Source of the DNA: Akkermansiaceae bacterium UBA1506
GTDB lineage: Bacteria > Verrucomicrobiota > Verrucomicrobiia > Verrucomicrobiales > DEV007
Assembly (NCBI GenBank): GCA_002323995.1
Contig: DCQY01000119.1
Coordinates: 1-18,079 of the forward strand
Direction: 5' to 3'
DNA length: 18,079 nt
The position numbers were made by a program, and so were the translations under genes. How positions within the stretch are numbered: the stretch's first letter is position 1; the number at the start of each line of letters is the position of its first letter. Positions 7,329-15,400 of the stretch are shown here, one piece after another. The notes below the pieces were generated by a model, which had not been told where the DNA came from, made no database searches, and worked only from the letters and a program-made list of their open reading frames with translations.

Positions 7329-7736
7329 ATGATTCGTCGCCGTAAGAGACCTTTGGACGAGGTGAGTTTTCAGATCACTCCGATGATCGATATGACTTTT
7401 CTTCTTCTTATCTTCTTTATGGTGACGCAGAAGATTACCGAACAGCAGTTGAACGTGCCGGTAAAATTGCCCGTGGCAATTAGTGCCGTGGCTCCGGAGC
7501 GAACAGAAAGAGATGTCATTAATATCGATGGAGAGGGCAATTACTACATCGGCGATAAGTTGGCGACAAAGGATGAGGTTCTGGCTCATCTGCAGGTGAA
7601 GTTTGAAGATTATCCCCCACTGCAAATTTACCTGAGAGCGGACCAAAACACACCAACGAAGAAGATTCGGGAATTTGTTGAAATGGCGACTGCGGTCGGG
7701 GCGATCGATTTGATTTTTGGGGTCTACGGTAATTAA
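7329..7736 (+). CDS. exbD: ExbD/TolR-family biopolymer transport protein, first copy
   Basis: A 135-residue protein of usual ExbD length. It has a basic N-terminus (MIRRRKRPLDE), a single transmembrane helix at about 19-34 (PMIDMTFLLLIFFMV) and a periplasmic domain. Asp21 in the helix matches the essential proton-accepting Asp of ExbD/TolR. The periplasmic part ends with the usual segment (KIREFVEMATAVGAIDLIFGVY). It should partner the ExbB-type channel encoded 22 bases upstream. A second, divergent ExbD follows one base later. The gene starts with ATG at 7329; GAGGTAG at 7311-7317 is a possible but distant ribosome site. Confidence 0.9.
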   Translation: MIRRRKRPLDEVSFQITPMIDMTFLLLIFFMVTQKITEQQLNVPVKLPVAISAVAPERTERDVINIDGEGNYYIGDKLATKDEVLAHLQVKFEDYPPLQIYLRADQNTPTKKIREFVEMATAVGAIDLIFGVYGN

Positions 7737-7737
7737 A

Positions 7738-8181
7738 ATGAGACGAGTCCGGAAAAGACGTCATCAGACAGTGGAAATGCAAATGGGACCTATGATCGAT
7801 ATGGTCTTTCTTCTTCTGGTTTTTTTTATGGTCTCGGCGAAGCCGATCAAGCCTGAGAGCGACATTCCTATGGGTTTGCCTGGCGAGGTGAGTCAGGAAG
7901 AGGCAGTGGATATCCCAGATGAGGCGAGAGTCATCATCGAACCGGGTGGACAAGTTGTCCTCAATGAGCAGCGACTTGATGCTCCTGACAGCTCCCCGCT
8001 ACCGGAACTACGAGCTGTCCTCATTCGATTCAAAAAAGCTGCTGACAATGCCAACTCCGATGCCTTAGTCACGGTGGCCCCTCATGATATGGTTCCTCAT
8101 CAGCGGTTAATCGATGTTTTGAATGCCGTAGCCGAAGCTGGAATAAATGGGGTTACCCTGGCGGGAGGTGGCGATGAGTGA
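7738..8181 (+). CDS. exbD: ExbD/TolR-family biopolymer transport protein, second copy
   Basis: A 147-residue protein with the same plan as its neighbour: basic N-terminus (MRRVRKRRHQ), one transmembrane helix with Asp21 (GPMIDMVFLLLVFFMV), then a periplasmic domain ending with LIDVLNAVAEAGINGVTLAG. Outside the helix it differs clearly from the first copy and has a longer periplasmic insert, so the two may form a heterodimer or have separate roles rather than being a recent duplication. I chose ATG at 7738, one base after the first copy's stop; a TTG at 7717 would add a non-family extension. The stop overlaps the next gene by eight bases. Proton-driven energy transduction is inferred from family knowledge. 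Confidence 0.9.
   Translation: MRRVRKRRHQTVEMQMGPMIDMVFLLLVFFMVSAKPIKPESDIPMGLPGEVSQEEAVDIPDEARVIIEPGGQVVLNEQRLDAPDSSPLPELRAVLIRFKKAADNANSDALVTVAPHDMVPHQRLIDVLNAVAEAGINGVTLAGGGDE
8164..8168 (+). promoter_or_regulatory. Shine-Dalgarno site fixing the ATG start at 8174
   Basis: GGAGG is five bases upstream of ATG 8174 and inside the end of the second exbD. It supports this start over the earlier in-frame ATG at 8147, which would add nine residues. Confidence 0.65.
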
Positions 8182-9256
8182 AGTGGGTGTTTCTTTAGAG
8201 CCAGAAGCGCCTAAGCGGAAACGCAAGAAGCGCCAAAAGTCCGACCGTCAGGTCTCTCATCGCCGTGCCATGATCACGTCGATTATAATTGGCAGTGTCG
8301 CCGTCCACGCGGTTGCCTTAGTAATGTTTGGTCTCTGGACCGTTGCGAAGCACTTCAGCCGACCGGAAGCGCGTTTTGAGATGAAGAGAGAGGTGAAGAT
8401 CCCTCCCAAACCGCCAGAGCATAAAATGAATGTCGCAAAGCACGAGGCAATGGCGCCAAAGCCGACTTTCAACGACAGGTTAGTTAGCACCCGTCCCATT
8501 GATTTCGCACTTCCCGAGATGCCACAAATAGACCTGAATCAAATGTTACCACTTGATCCCTCTGAATTGATCTCGGATCAGGTGAGTGGCTTGGTTGGTA
8601 GCGCTGCACTTGGTTCCGGGCTCGGTCAAGGCATGAGAGGTGGCGGTGGCACGGGGGAGGGAATGAACTTCTTTGGAGTGAAGGCTCAGGGTGATCGTAT
8701 TTTGCTCCTTTTTGATGTGTCTGCGAGTGTGGTCAATAAGGCTGACGCAGCGGGGATTCCGTTGGAGCGAATTCAAAAAGAGACCATTCAGTTGATTGAG
8801 GGACTACCAATCAGTTCTCAGTTTTCATTGATTCAGTTTACTGGGAATTACATGGCTTTCACAGACGAGTTGATTGCGGCAACGCCGGCCAACAAAAAGT
8901 TGGCGGTAACGTGGGTAGAGGAGGAATGGGAAACCAGTGGCAGCATGAGCTCAGCTTCGAAGGGGGTGGTTCAGAATCTGACCGGGGTTGTGGGCATCAT
9001 CGAGAAGTCAATCACAATGCGACCCGATGTGATTTTTTTGATCTCCGATGCTAGCTTCCAGTGGAGGCCAACCGGTGGATTTGCTAATATTCCCTACGAT
9101 GATATTGAGGATGCCGTAGACAGTATAGAAGAAGAATTGCTTGCTGAAGTCCCGATTCACTTCCTTGCCTTTGAACCCAAAGACGACGATGCCAAGGGGT
9201 GGAGCCGGATTGTCAGGAAAACTGGAGGTGAATTTAAAGAATTGAAAGAAAAGTGA
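8174..9256 (+). CDS. TonB-like membrane-anchored protein with C-terminal von Willebrand factor A domain
   Basis: A 360-residue protein. A very basic cytoplasmic tail (KRKRKKRQK, residues 14-22) leads to one transmembrane helix at about 33-57. A proline/lysine-rich stretch follows (KIPPKPPEHK, 75-84), the TonB/TolA-like topology, and then a Gly-rich linker (about 148-163). From about 172 to the end it is a vWA domain. GDRILLLFDVSASV holds the metal-ion site DxSxS as Asp181, Ser183 and Ser185. Another acidic element is LISDASF with Asp292, and the last strand is PIHFLAFEP. A TonB C-terminal domain is absent. Overlap with the second exbD puts it at the end of the ExbB-ExbD-ExbD operon, where tonB or tolA would normally sit. 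I infer that it transmits energy from the ExbBD motor to a partner through metal-dependent vWA binding. The partner is unknown, perhaps the TPR proteins or the lipoprotein downstream. Confidence 0.85.
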   Translation: MSEVGVSLEPEAPKRKRKKRQKSDRQVSHRRAMITSIIIGSVAVHAVALVMFGLWTVAKHFSRPEARFEMKREVKIPPKPPEHKMNVAKHEAMAPKPTFNDRLVSTRPIDFALPEMPQIDLNQMLPLDPSELISDQVSGLVGSAALGSGLGQGMRGGGGTGEGMNFFGVKAQGDRILLLFDVSASVVNKADAAGIPLERIQKETIQLIEGLPISSQFSLIQFTGNYMAFTDELIAATPANKKLAVTWVEEEWETSGSMSSASKGVVQNLTGVVGIIEKSITMRPDVIFLISDASFQWRPTGGFANIPYDDIEDAVDSIEEELLAEVPIHFLAFEPKDDDAKGWSRIVRKTGGEFKELKEK

Positions 9257-9335
9257 AAGGCTGAAATTATTTCCTGCGCAAGTGTTGGAAGTTTAGCATT
9301 GGCGCCTTCGCCCTTCGGAGAGTTGAGTTTGTAAA

Positions 9336-9488
9336 GGATCAGTAAATTTTAAAGCTTTGAAAATTAAGCTTTTTAAGAAAAACCAAAAACTTTAGATTTA
9401 ATTGTAAGTTTGGCGGTGGATCCAACAAGATTTGAGCCTATTTTAGCACTTGAGAAGTTAAAAAGTTTTTCTAACCTTTTACTGATCC
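9336..9488. repeat. AT-rich element bounded by 11-base inverted repeats, MITE-like
   Basis: GGATCAGTAAA at 9336-9346 is perfectly inverted as TTTACTGATCC at 9478-9488. GTAA lies beside both outer edges (9331-9334 on the left, one base away, and 9489-9492 on the right, directly adjacent), which could be a target-site duplication. The interior is non-coding and AT-rich, with palindromes at 9351-9372 and 9458-9476. Size, ends and flank suggest a miniature transposable element, but a chance or regulatory inverted repeat is not excluded from one copy. Confidence 0.4.
9351..9372 (+). terminator. Weak AT-rich hairpin, possible terminator of the ExbBD-vWA operon
   Basis: AAAGCTT (9351-9357), loop of eight bases, and AAGCTTT (9366-9372) form a 7-base stem followed directly by two more T. 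It lies about 95 bases after the vWA gene stop. The stem is AT-rich and the T-run short, so the call is weak. Confidence 0.25.
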
Positions 9489-9510
9489 GTAATTTTCGAA
9501 ACCTTGAGAC

Positions 9511-10008
9511 ATGAAATCTGAGCCCCTCAGCTTCCTCCTGGCAGCGCTAACTGTTCTTCTTCTGATCACTGGCTGTAAGACCCGTAACTCAGCGCCAGTC
9601 CTGCCCTTAGAAGAGATTCCTCCTTCTCAATACGGCCAACCGGGCTCCGAAATTCCGATGCCTCCCAGAGGTCGTTTTGGATACAACGGTAACAATGCTT
9701 CGGAAAATTCCCAAACTCCACCCGCTCCCCGCGATGTGAGAGATATGGAAGCGAATTCCAACACGGACTCCTCGGAGCCTCCCCGGGATACGGTGTCGAC
9801 CCCTTCGTCGACGATGTTTGCTAACCCGGTTCCCGGAAACCCGCTCGTGGTTACTCTTCCCGGCAGACATGCTTCACTTGGCCAAATTTCGATCGAGAAA
9901 TACGATTCTGCTGGGAGTCCGACAGGTGAACCGCTCAAACGTGGGACTCCGGTTCAGATTCCTGATCCGAACAATCCAGGGCAGAAAATCTACTTCAAAG
10001 TACCCTGA
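9511..10008 (+). CDS. Small Pro/Ser/Asn-rich lipoprotein, function unknown
   Basis: A 165-residue protein with a lipoprotein signal peptide: LLAALTVLLLITGC, lipobox ITGC with Cys22 as the lipidated residue. The mature part is low-complexity and probably disordered up to about residue 110 (rich in Pro, Ser, Asn and Arg; segments such as PPRGRFGYNGNN). It then has a short ordered-looking tail with VTLPGRHASLGQISIEKYDS and GQKIYFKVP. I recognise no family. It starts with ATG at 9511 without a Shine-Dalgarno. Its stop overlaps a CTG that I propose as the tyrA start, so translational coupling is likely. It lies after the Ton-like operon across the AT-rich spacer, so it could also be a partner of that machine, but nothing in the sequence proves this. 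Confidence 0.7.
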   Translation: MKSEPLSFLLAALTVLLLITGCKTRNSAPVLPLEEIPPSQYGQPGSEIPMPPRGRFGYNGNNASENSQTPPAPRDVRDMEANSNTDSSEPPRDTVSTPSSTMFANPVPGNPLVVTLPGRHASLGQISIEKYDSAGSPTGEPLKRGTPVQIPDPNNPGQKIYFKVP

Positions 10009-10883
10009 GCGCGGACAACGCACATCCGTTCAGGCGTATAGCGGTACTTGGGCCGGGCTTGATAGGGGGATCCCTGATCAAGGCTGTAAAAGCGCACTTT
10101 CCGGAAGCCCGACTGACTGCTTGGGCCCGACGTGACGAGGTCATTTTGCTGCTTCGCGACACCGAAGCCCTCGGTAATAGAGCGACGGGCGATATTTCAA
10201 AAGCAGTGGAAGGTGCTGACTTAATCGTATTGGCGATGCCCACAGGTGCAATGGCTGATGTGATCGAGCAGTTAGATGATTTCTCCGTCGGATCAGATGT
10301 CCTCGTTACTGATGTTGGCAGCGTGAAAGGTCCAGTGGAGAGCAAAGTTGGCGCTTTGGTTCGTAGGAAAGGGGCAAACTTTATCGGAAGTCATCCCATG
10401 GCAGGTTCCGAGAAGACTGGGCTCGAGTTTGCCGATGGTGAATTATTTCAGGACGCCCCCGTTATTCTGACTCCCTCGATCGGGAACGAAGCAGAGGGAG
10501 CTTCAGTAAATCGACTGAGAGAATTCTGGGAAGGGGTTGGTGCGAGAGTATCACAGATGTCTGTGGGAGAGCATGATCGACTGGTTGCTTCAATCAGTCA
10601 TTTGCCACACCTTCTCGCTGCCGCCCTCGTGCGAGTTGTTCTCGGGCAAACTCCGGAGGCGGGCACTTTTTCAGGTGGGGGTTTTCGTGATACCACACGG
10701 GTATCGGCGGGTCCCGAGGAGATGTGGACAGGTATTCTATCTGACAACAGTGAAGCGGTTTCGTCTCAACTTGGCGCCTTCATCGAAGAACTCGAAAGTT
10801 GGAAACACGCATTGGACACGCTTGACAGCAATCAGCTCCGCGCCTTCCTGTCTCAGGCCCGCAAGCTCAGGGAATTGCTGTGA
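10005..10883 (+). CDS. tyrA: Prephenate (or arogenate) dehydrogenase
   Basis: It oxidatively decarboxylates prephenate to 4-hydroxyphenylpyruvate (or arogenate to tyrosine) in tyrosine synthesis. From the proposed CTG start it has 292 residues, normal for the family. The Rossmann segment RRIAVLGPGLIGGS (residues 10-23) binds NAD(P)+. Other signatures are VTDVGSVKG (101-109), GSHPMAGSEKTGLEF (128-142), HDRLVASISHLPH (190-202, with His199 matching the catalytic region) and GGFRDTTRVSAG (225-236). The first common start in frame is TTG at 10059. It would begin at Leu19 and delete the first strand and half of the glycine motif, so it cannot be the true start. The frame is open upstream, and the best candidate is CTG at 10005, which overlaps the lipoprotein stop as CTGA. 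ATA at 10038 is another rare possibility. No Shine-Dalgarno is visible. aroA lies 32 bases downstream, and the two are probably one operon. Confidence 0.85.
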   Translation: MSADNAHPFRRIAVLGPGLIGGSLIKAVKAHFPEARLTAWARRDEVILLLRDTEALGNRATGDISKAVEGADLIVLAMPTGAMADVIEQLDDFSVGSDVLVTDVGSVKGPVESKVGALVRRKGANFIGSHPMAGSEKTGLEFADGELFQDAPVILTPSIGNEAEGASVNRLREFWEGVGARVSQMSVGEHDRLVASISHLPHLLAAALVRVVLGQTPEAGTFSGGGFRDTTRVSAGPEEMWTGILSDNSEAVSSQLGAFIEELESWKHALDTLDSNQLRAFLSQARKLRELL

Positions 10884-10915
10884 GAGCTAGTAGGTCCCGT
10901 TAATCGTCTCATCTT

Positions 10916-12217
10916 ATGTCTGAACTCCGAGTCCGAAAAGTGAAGGATTTCTCCGCCGAGCTTCAAGTTCCCGGAGACAAGAGCATATCGCACCGTGCCC
11001 TCATGTTTTCTGCGCTCTCTAATGGCCCCTGCGAAATCACGGGATTTCTTGCCAGCGAAGACTGCATCGCAACACGCAATGCCCTCACTGCGATGGGTGT
11101 CAAAATTGATGAGCTGGGATCCGGTGGAACTCATATCCGAGTTCATGGTTGTCACGGCGATTTTGAAAAGCCCGAGCGCCCGCTGGACTGCGGCAATAGC
11201 GGCACCACGATGCGTTTGCTCTCGGGCTTGCTCTCGCGATGCCCCTTCGAAGTGACTTTAGTTGGAGATGAGTCTCTTTCTCGGCGCCCAATGGATCGGG
11301 TTGCGCGGCCGCTGGGGGAAATGGGTGCTTCCATCAAAGGGCAAGGCGATCGGTGTACCGCTCCGCTCACAATTCAAGGCAAGGATAAGCTGACCCCCAT
11401 TCACTACGACTCCCCCGTTGCGAGCGCCCAGATCAAGAGCGCGATTATGATCGCGGGCCTCGGCGCCGATGGGGAAACCAGCGTGACTGAACCAAATGCA
11501 TCTCGAGATCATACCGAGCGAATGTTAAATTATCTGCTGGTGAAAAACATTCGTCAGGGTGATACCGTCTCGATCTCGGGGGGGCAGACTCCCGAATCAC
11601 GTGACATCATCGTGCCTGGTGATATATCCAGTGCTGCCTTCTGGATCGTTGCTGCGGCTGCTAGGGATGGGGCGCAACTCTTGATTGATCGGGTAGGACT
11701 AAACCCGACTCGCGTTGGAATTCTCAATGTTATGGAGCGCATGGGTGCAAAGATCACAGAGAGAATTGATGATTCAGGCTGCGAACCAATGGGAAGTCTT
11801 GAAGTGAGTGGGGGTCATCTGAAAGCTACCGAAATTGGGGGTGCCGAGATTCCAACGCTGATCGATGAAATTCCGATTATCGCGGTAGCCGCGGCCCTCG
11901 CTGAAGGGACCACTGTGATCAAGGATGCTAAGGAATTACGGGTGAAAGAAAGCGACCGAATTTCGACGGTTGCCAAAAATTTGCGTCGCATGGGCGTGAG
12001 GATCGAAGAGTCTGAAGACGGCATGGAGATCACCGGGGGGGATCCGTTGAAGGGCGCCGAAATTGAGTCCCTTGGCGATCATCGAATTGCAATGTCGTTT
12101 GCTATTGCCGGGTTGTTTGCTGAGGGCGAAACGATCATTAGGGGATCAGAATGCATTGAGACGTCCTACCCGGGATTCATTCGGGAAATCGAGCAACTGC
12201 AGGCAATGAATCGCTAA
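10916..12217 (+). CDS. aroA: 3-phosphoshikimate 1-carboxyvinyltransferase (EPSP synthase)
   Basis: A 433-residue cytoplasmic enzyme of usual length. It joins phosphoenolpyruvate to shikimate 3-phosphate in the sixth step of the shikimate pathway. Visible active-site elements are VPGDKSISHRA (18-28, Lys22), LDCGNSGTTMRLL (90-102), SRRPMDR (122-128), SPVASAQIKSA (166-176), DEIP with Asp317 and Glu318, RVKESDR (342-348, Lys344 and Arg348) and LGDHRIAMSF (386-395). The GNSGTT and SLSRRPM forms resemble the Bacillus/class II branch. A glycine (Gly96) sits where an alanine is associated with glyphosate insensitivity in some class II enzymes, so sensitivity to that inhibitor would be expected, which is inference. 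It starts with ATG at 10916 without a Shine-Dalgarno. It lies immediately after tyrA, a common linkage in aromatic amino-acid synthesis, and is probably the last gene of this unit. Confidence 0.96.
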   Translation: MSELRVRKVKDFSAELQVPGDKSISHRALMFSALSNGPCEITGFLASEDCIATRNALTAMGVKIDELGSGGTHIRVHGCHGDFEKPERPLDCGNSGTTMRLLSGLLSRCPFEVTLVGDESLSRRPMDRVARPLGEMGASIKGQGDRCTAPLTIQGKDKLTPIHYDSPVASAQIKSAIMIAGLGADGETSVTEPNASRDHTERMLNYLLVKNIRQGDTVSISGGQTPESRDIIVPGDISSAAFWIVAAAARDGAQLLIDRVGLNPTRVGILNVMERMGAKITERIDDSGCEPMGSLEVSGGHLKATEIGGAEIPTLIDEIPIIAVAAALAEGTTVIKDAKELRVKESDRISTVAKNLRRMGVRIEESEDGMEITGGDPLKGAEIESLGDHRIAMSFAIAGLFAEGETIIRGSECIETSYPGFIREIEQLQAMNR

Positions 12218-12316
12218 CGGCTGAATTGCTAAGATTTTTTATTGCGTCGGTTCACGTTTCCTGATGTCCTCTACGCGGGAGTAAAAAAAGCTCCATAACT
12301 GCTCGGTTTTTGCACG

Positions 12317-12338
12317 AAAATGGCTCTTTTTCCATTTT
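12317..12338 (+). terminator. Hairpin downstream of aroA, possible terminator
   Basis: AAAATGG (12317-12323), an 8-base pyrimidine loop, and CCATTTT (12332-12338) followed by one T form a perfect 7-base stem. It lies about 100 bases after aroA and just before the possible promoter of the next gene. The stem is AT-rich and the T-run follows mainly as part of the arm, so confidence is low. Confidence 0.3.
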
Positions 12339-12347
12339 TGGCTTGTA

Positions 12348-12376
12348 TTGGCATTGTATTTCTTTCAGTTTACATA
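12348..12376 (+). promoter_or_regulatory. Possible sigma70-type promoter of the pseudopilin cassette
   Basis: TTGGCA (12348-12353), 17 bases of spacer, and TACATA (12371-12376) lie about 60 bases before the cassette A ATG. The -35 element is good, and the -10 element matches only half of the consensus. It sits in an AT-rich stretch immediately after a hairpin, a sensible place for a promoter. Confidence 0.3.
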
Positions 12377-12438
12377 GTAAAACATGACCCGAATCAGCTG
12401 CATGGTCATAATCGACGTTAAATTCATCTCCACAACCT

Positions 12439-15400
12439 ATGAAAATTGCGAAGAAATTCTCCCTTAGGCGGGCACTCCGAACCAATCGCAAGGGGGTCGC
12501 CCTCGTCACGGTTCTGACAGTGATGTCGCTCACGACGATTCTGGTTTTGACCTTCTTTACTCTGGCGTCAAGTGAGCACAGGGCGTCAAAGACTTACTCT
12601 TACGGTTTACAGTCTCAGCAGGTTGCGGAGCAGGCTGTGAATATGGTGATCGCTCAGATCCGCGAAGCTACCACCGTCAGTGACAATCCTTCCAACCTCA
12701 AGGTGTGGTCTTCGCAGCCCGGAGCGATTCGCACTTGGAATCAAAATGGTGAGTTTGATCGGATCTTCAAGCTCTACTCCGACGATATCATGAAAACCGA
12801 TAACCAGCTTGGGGTTCGCGCAGACTTCGCTGATATCGCTAAGTGGGCAGACAGACCAGATCATTTCGTCGATTTAAACGAACCGGTGATTCGCGGCGAG
12901 AAAGTCTACTATCCGATCGTCAGTGCGACCGCTTCGGTTCTTCCGGAGTGGCCACAGAGCGGAATTAAAGATGACTCCGGTGAATACGATGCAAACGGCG
13001 TGGAAGGGTTCAAGTACGATGCCGCCCTCGTTGAAGAGGGGGATTTCGGAAGGAAAGCTGCTGAAATTGCGGACGCGACGGATGGGCATGTTGCGATGCC
13101 GGTTCGGTGGATCTATCAACTTGCAGATGGAACGGTCGGAACGCTGGAGGACGGAGGAGCAGGCAGTTCCGAATACAGATTTGTTGCGTTTTCCGGTCAG
13201 GGCCAGCCTTCCGAAAAGAATCCCCTGGTGGCCCGCTTTGCCTTCTGGGCAGATGATGAAACGACGAAGTTGAATATCAATACCCACGCCGGAGGGGCTG
13301 CATGGGATCTACCGAGAGCTGGAGGTAGGCTCGACCGCGACCTCGCTCAACACCAGCCCGCCAAAAATGAGTGGCAGCGTTATCCCGGTCACCCCGCGAC
13401 GGTTCACCTCAGTCCGGCACTGGCTCCCGGCTATCTGCTAAACCCCATGGATAACCGAACTCGTGAGCAAGGTCGCGATGCGATGGAAAAGCTCTTTGAT
13501 GTGGTGCCGCGGGTGGTTCCCGGAGGGTCTCAGTCTGGTACTCGAAAAGTCGATAAAAGCATACCATCAATGGCCAATGGATTGATTCCTGATACCGAGC
13601 CCCTCTTTCCATCCCTTGACGACATGGTGATGCGCTCCGACCGGCAGCCCCATGTTTATCCTGACAATACTGGAACTGACATTTCCGAGAGTGAATTGGG
13701 TGACTTTCTCGAACGCTCGAAGTTCTTCATCACGGCCTACAGCCGAGCCCCGGAAGTGAACCTTTTTAATTTGCCGCGCGTGGCGATCTGGCCGGTTTAC
13801 AATGCGGAGCGTTCTGGTGAAGCTTCTTCCGATTACCAAAGAAAGCTCACTTCTTTTGACCGTTTGATTCACTACTGCGCGTCCGTGGGTAACACTGCGG
13901 GTGGTGAGCGATATGACTATATCTTCAAACGTGAGAAGGCTGATTCTCCAACTTATGATTACCAGGGAATTCCGAGGAATCGCGAAGTCTACGAATACCT
14001 TAACCGTCTCATGAATCAGGATTATCCTGGTTACGGAGCCAGCTTCGCTTCCAAATATTCTCAGGATCAGCAGCAGATCTTGACGCAGATTTTTGATTAT
14101 ATCCGATCGACTAATATTTACGATGACACCCTATATAAAGACCGAGCGGACGAAGCCTATGTGATCAATAACAAAAATGATCATCTGACCTTCACAAACT
14201 ACCGCAACAGCCGTGGTAATCAGATTCTTCGAGGCGAAGGGCTGAAGGGGCATGGCCAAGTGGTTCCAATTGAGATTGATGACACCAAGGGATTTGGCCG
14301 AATGTATACGATTTCGAGCGCTCAGGTTATGGCGATTTGCGCCGCGCAACCGGGGTTTGCCGGCGAAGGTAGGTTTCCTGGTATCGTCACTGAACCGGAT
14401 GAAAATACGCCGATTAGAGAAATAGAACCAGGTAACGGTTCGTATGGTCCAGTGTTCCTGAACATTCCTCCCAAGCCCTCATCGGTATTAAGGAATGAGG
14501 AGAGCACTTGGCCGATCTGGCTCAAGGATCTCCGACAAACTAACCCTCGCGAATTTGAGGCTGTTTGGAGAGATTATGACTGGAACTGGCAACTTGCTTT
14601 TCTGAATGACGACTATAAGAGCGCGGTACTGGCTAATCCTACCGCAAATAAGTTCAACCAAAGTTTTCTCAATTCAGCGGGATACACGGCCGCCTACAAA
14701 ACTAACCCGGGCACGCCGGGTGCTGTGAGACTAGCGGATAATGAGCGGATGGTTCAGGCGGCTCTGCTTTTCAATCTTTTCACTCCCAGTGTCGGTTGGG
14801 TCGCTATCAACCCTGATATGGAGATTGATATCTCCTCCAACGGCGGCATGAACTTCACCGGTAGTGATGGTTCTTATGGCTTCCTTGGCTTTGAGGGTTA
14901 TGGCATGAGCAGTGGCGGCACCTACACTTGGGCAACCAACTGGACGGAGAGTGTTCAGGGTGCACGTCGCTACGGTGGTGTGCTGCCGTTTCAATATGTG
15001 CTCCATGCTCCGGCTCAAGTTCTGAGCAAGGCGGTGAGCGCCGGAGGAGGAAATAACAATGATAAAAATCTCTCGGATACCTGGACCCGTGGTGGTCGCG
15101 GCAGACTCACTCCCATTGACCGTTACTACGATAGCTTGAACGGCGGGATATCCGGCAACACGGCTTGGGACTCTCTCACTCCCGACGCTCCCAAATCTTA
15201 CACCTATGATCTTGTCACGGTCCCGTTCAAAATAAACGGGAATAGCCTGAATTTTAACGGTGGGCAGGTGACTTTCGAGATTTTCCCTGGTAGGGATGCT
15301 GCCGAGGCCAGTGCTCCAGATGCCTCTCCTCCTTCGTCACCACTGCAGACAGTAGAGTTAAATTTCGATAGCTTTAATATCCAAGCCCCACAATTCACAC

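Larger units (their letters stand above)
9257..9510. other. 254-base AT-rich spacer between the operon and the lipoprotein gene
   Basis: No gene is visible. The left part has a short GGCG-CCTT-CGCC stem (9301-9312) without a T-run. The right part (9336-9488) is AT-rich (about 29% GC by hand count), contrasting with its neighbours, and contains small palindromes and a bounding inverted repeat, described separately. The promoter of the lipoprotein-tyrA-aroA group probably lies here, but I cannot place it with confidence. Confidence 0.6.

Noticed and set aside
7519..7953. 144-codon minus-strand frame opposite the two exbD genes
   Set aside because: It is rich in His, Arg and Lys as expected from reversed codons of the transmembrane segments; no independent evidence.
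7329..8181. The two exbD genes as a recent duplication or a split gene
   Set aside because: Each has its own start, helix and complete periplasmic domain, and they differ strongly outside the membrane helix.
12345..12365. Possible sigma54 (-24/-12) promoter before cassette A
   Set aside because: TTGGCA is present, but the -12 element lacks the required GC; the sigma70-like reading fits better.
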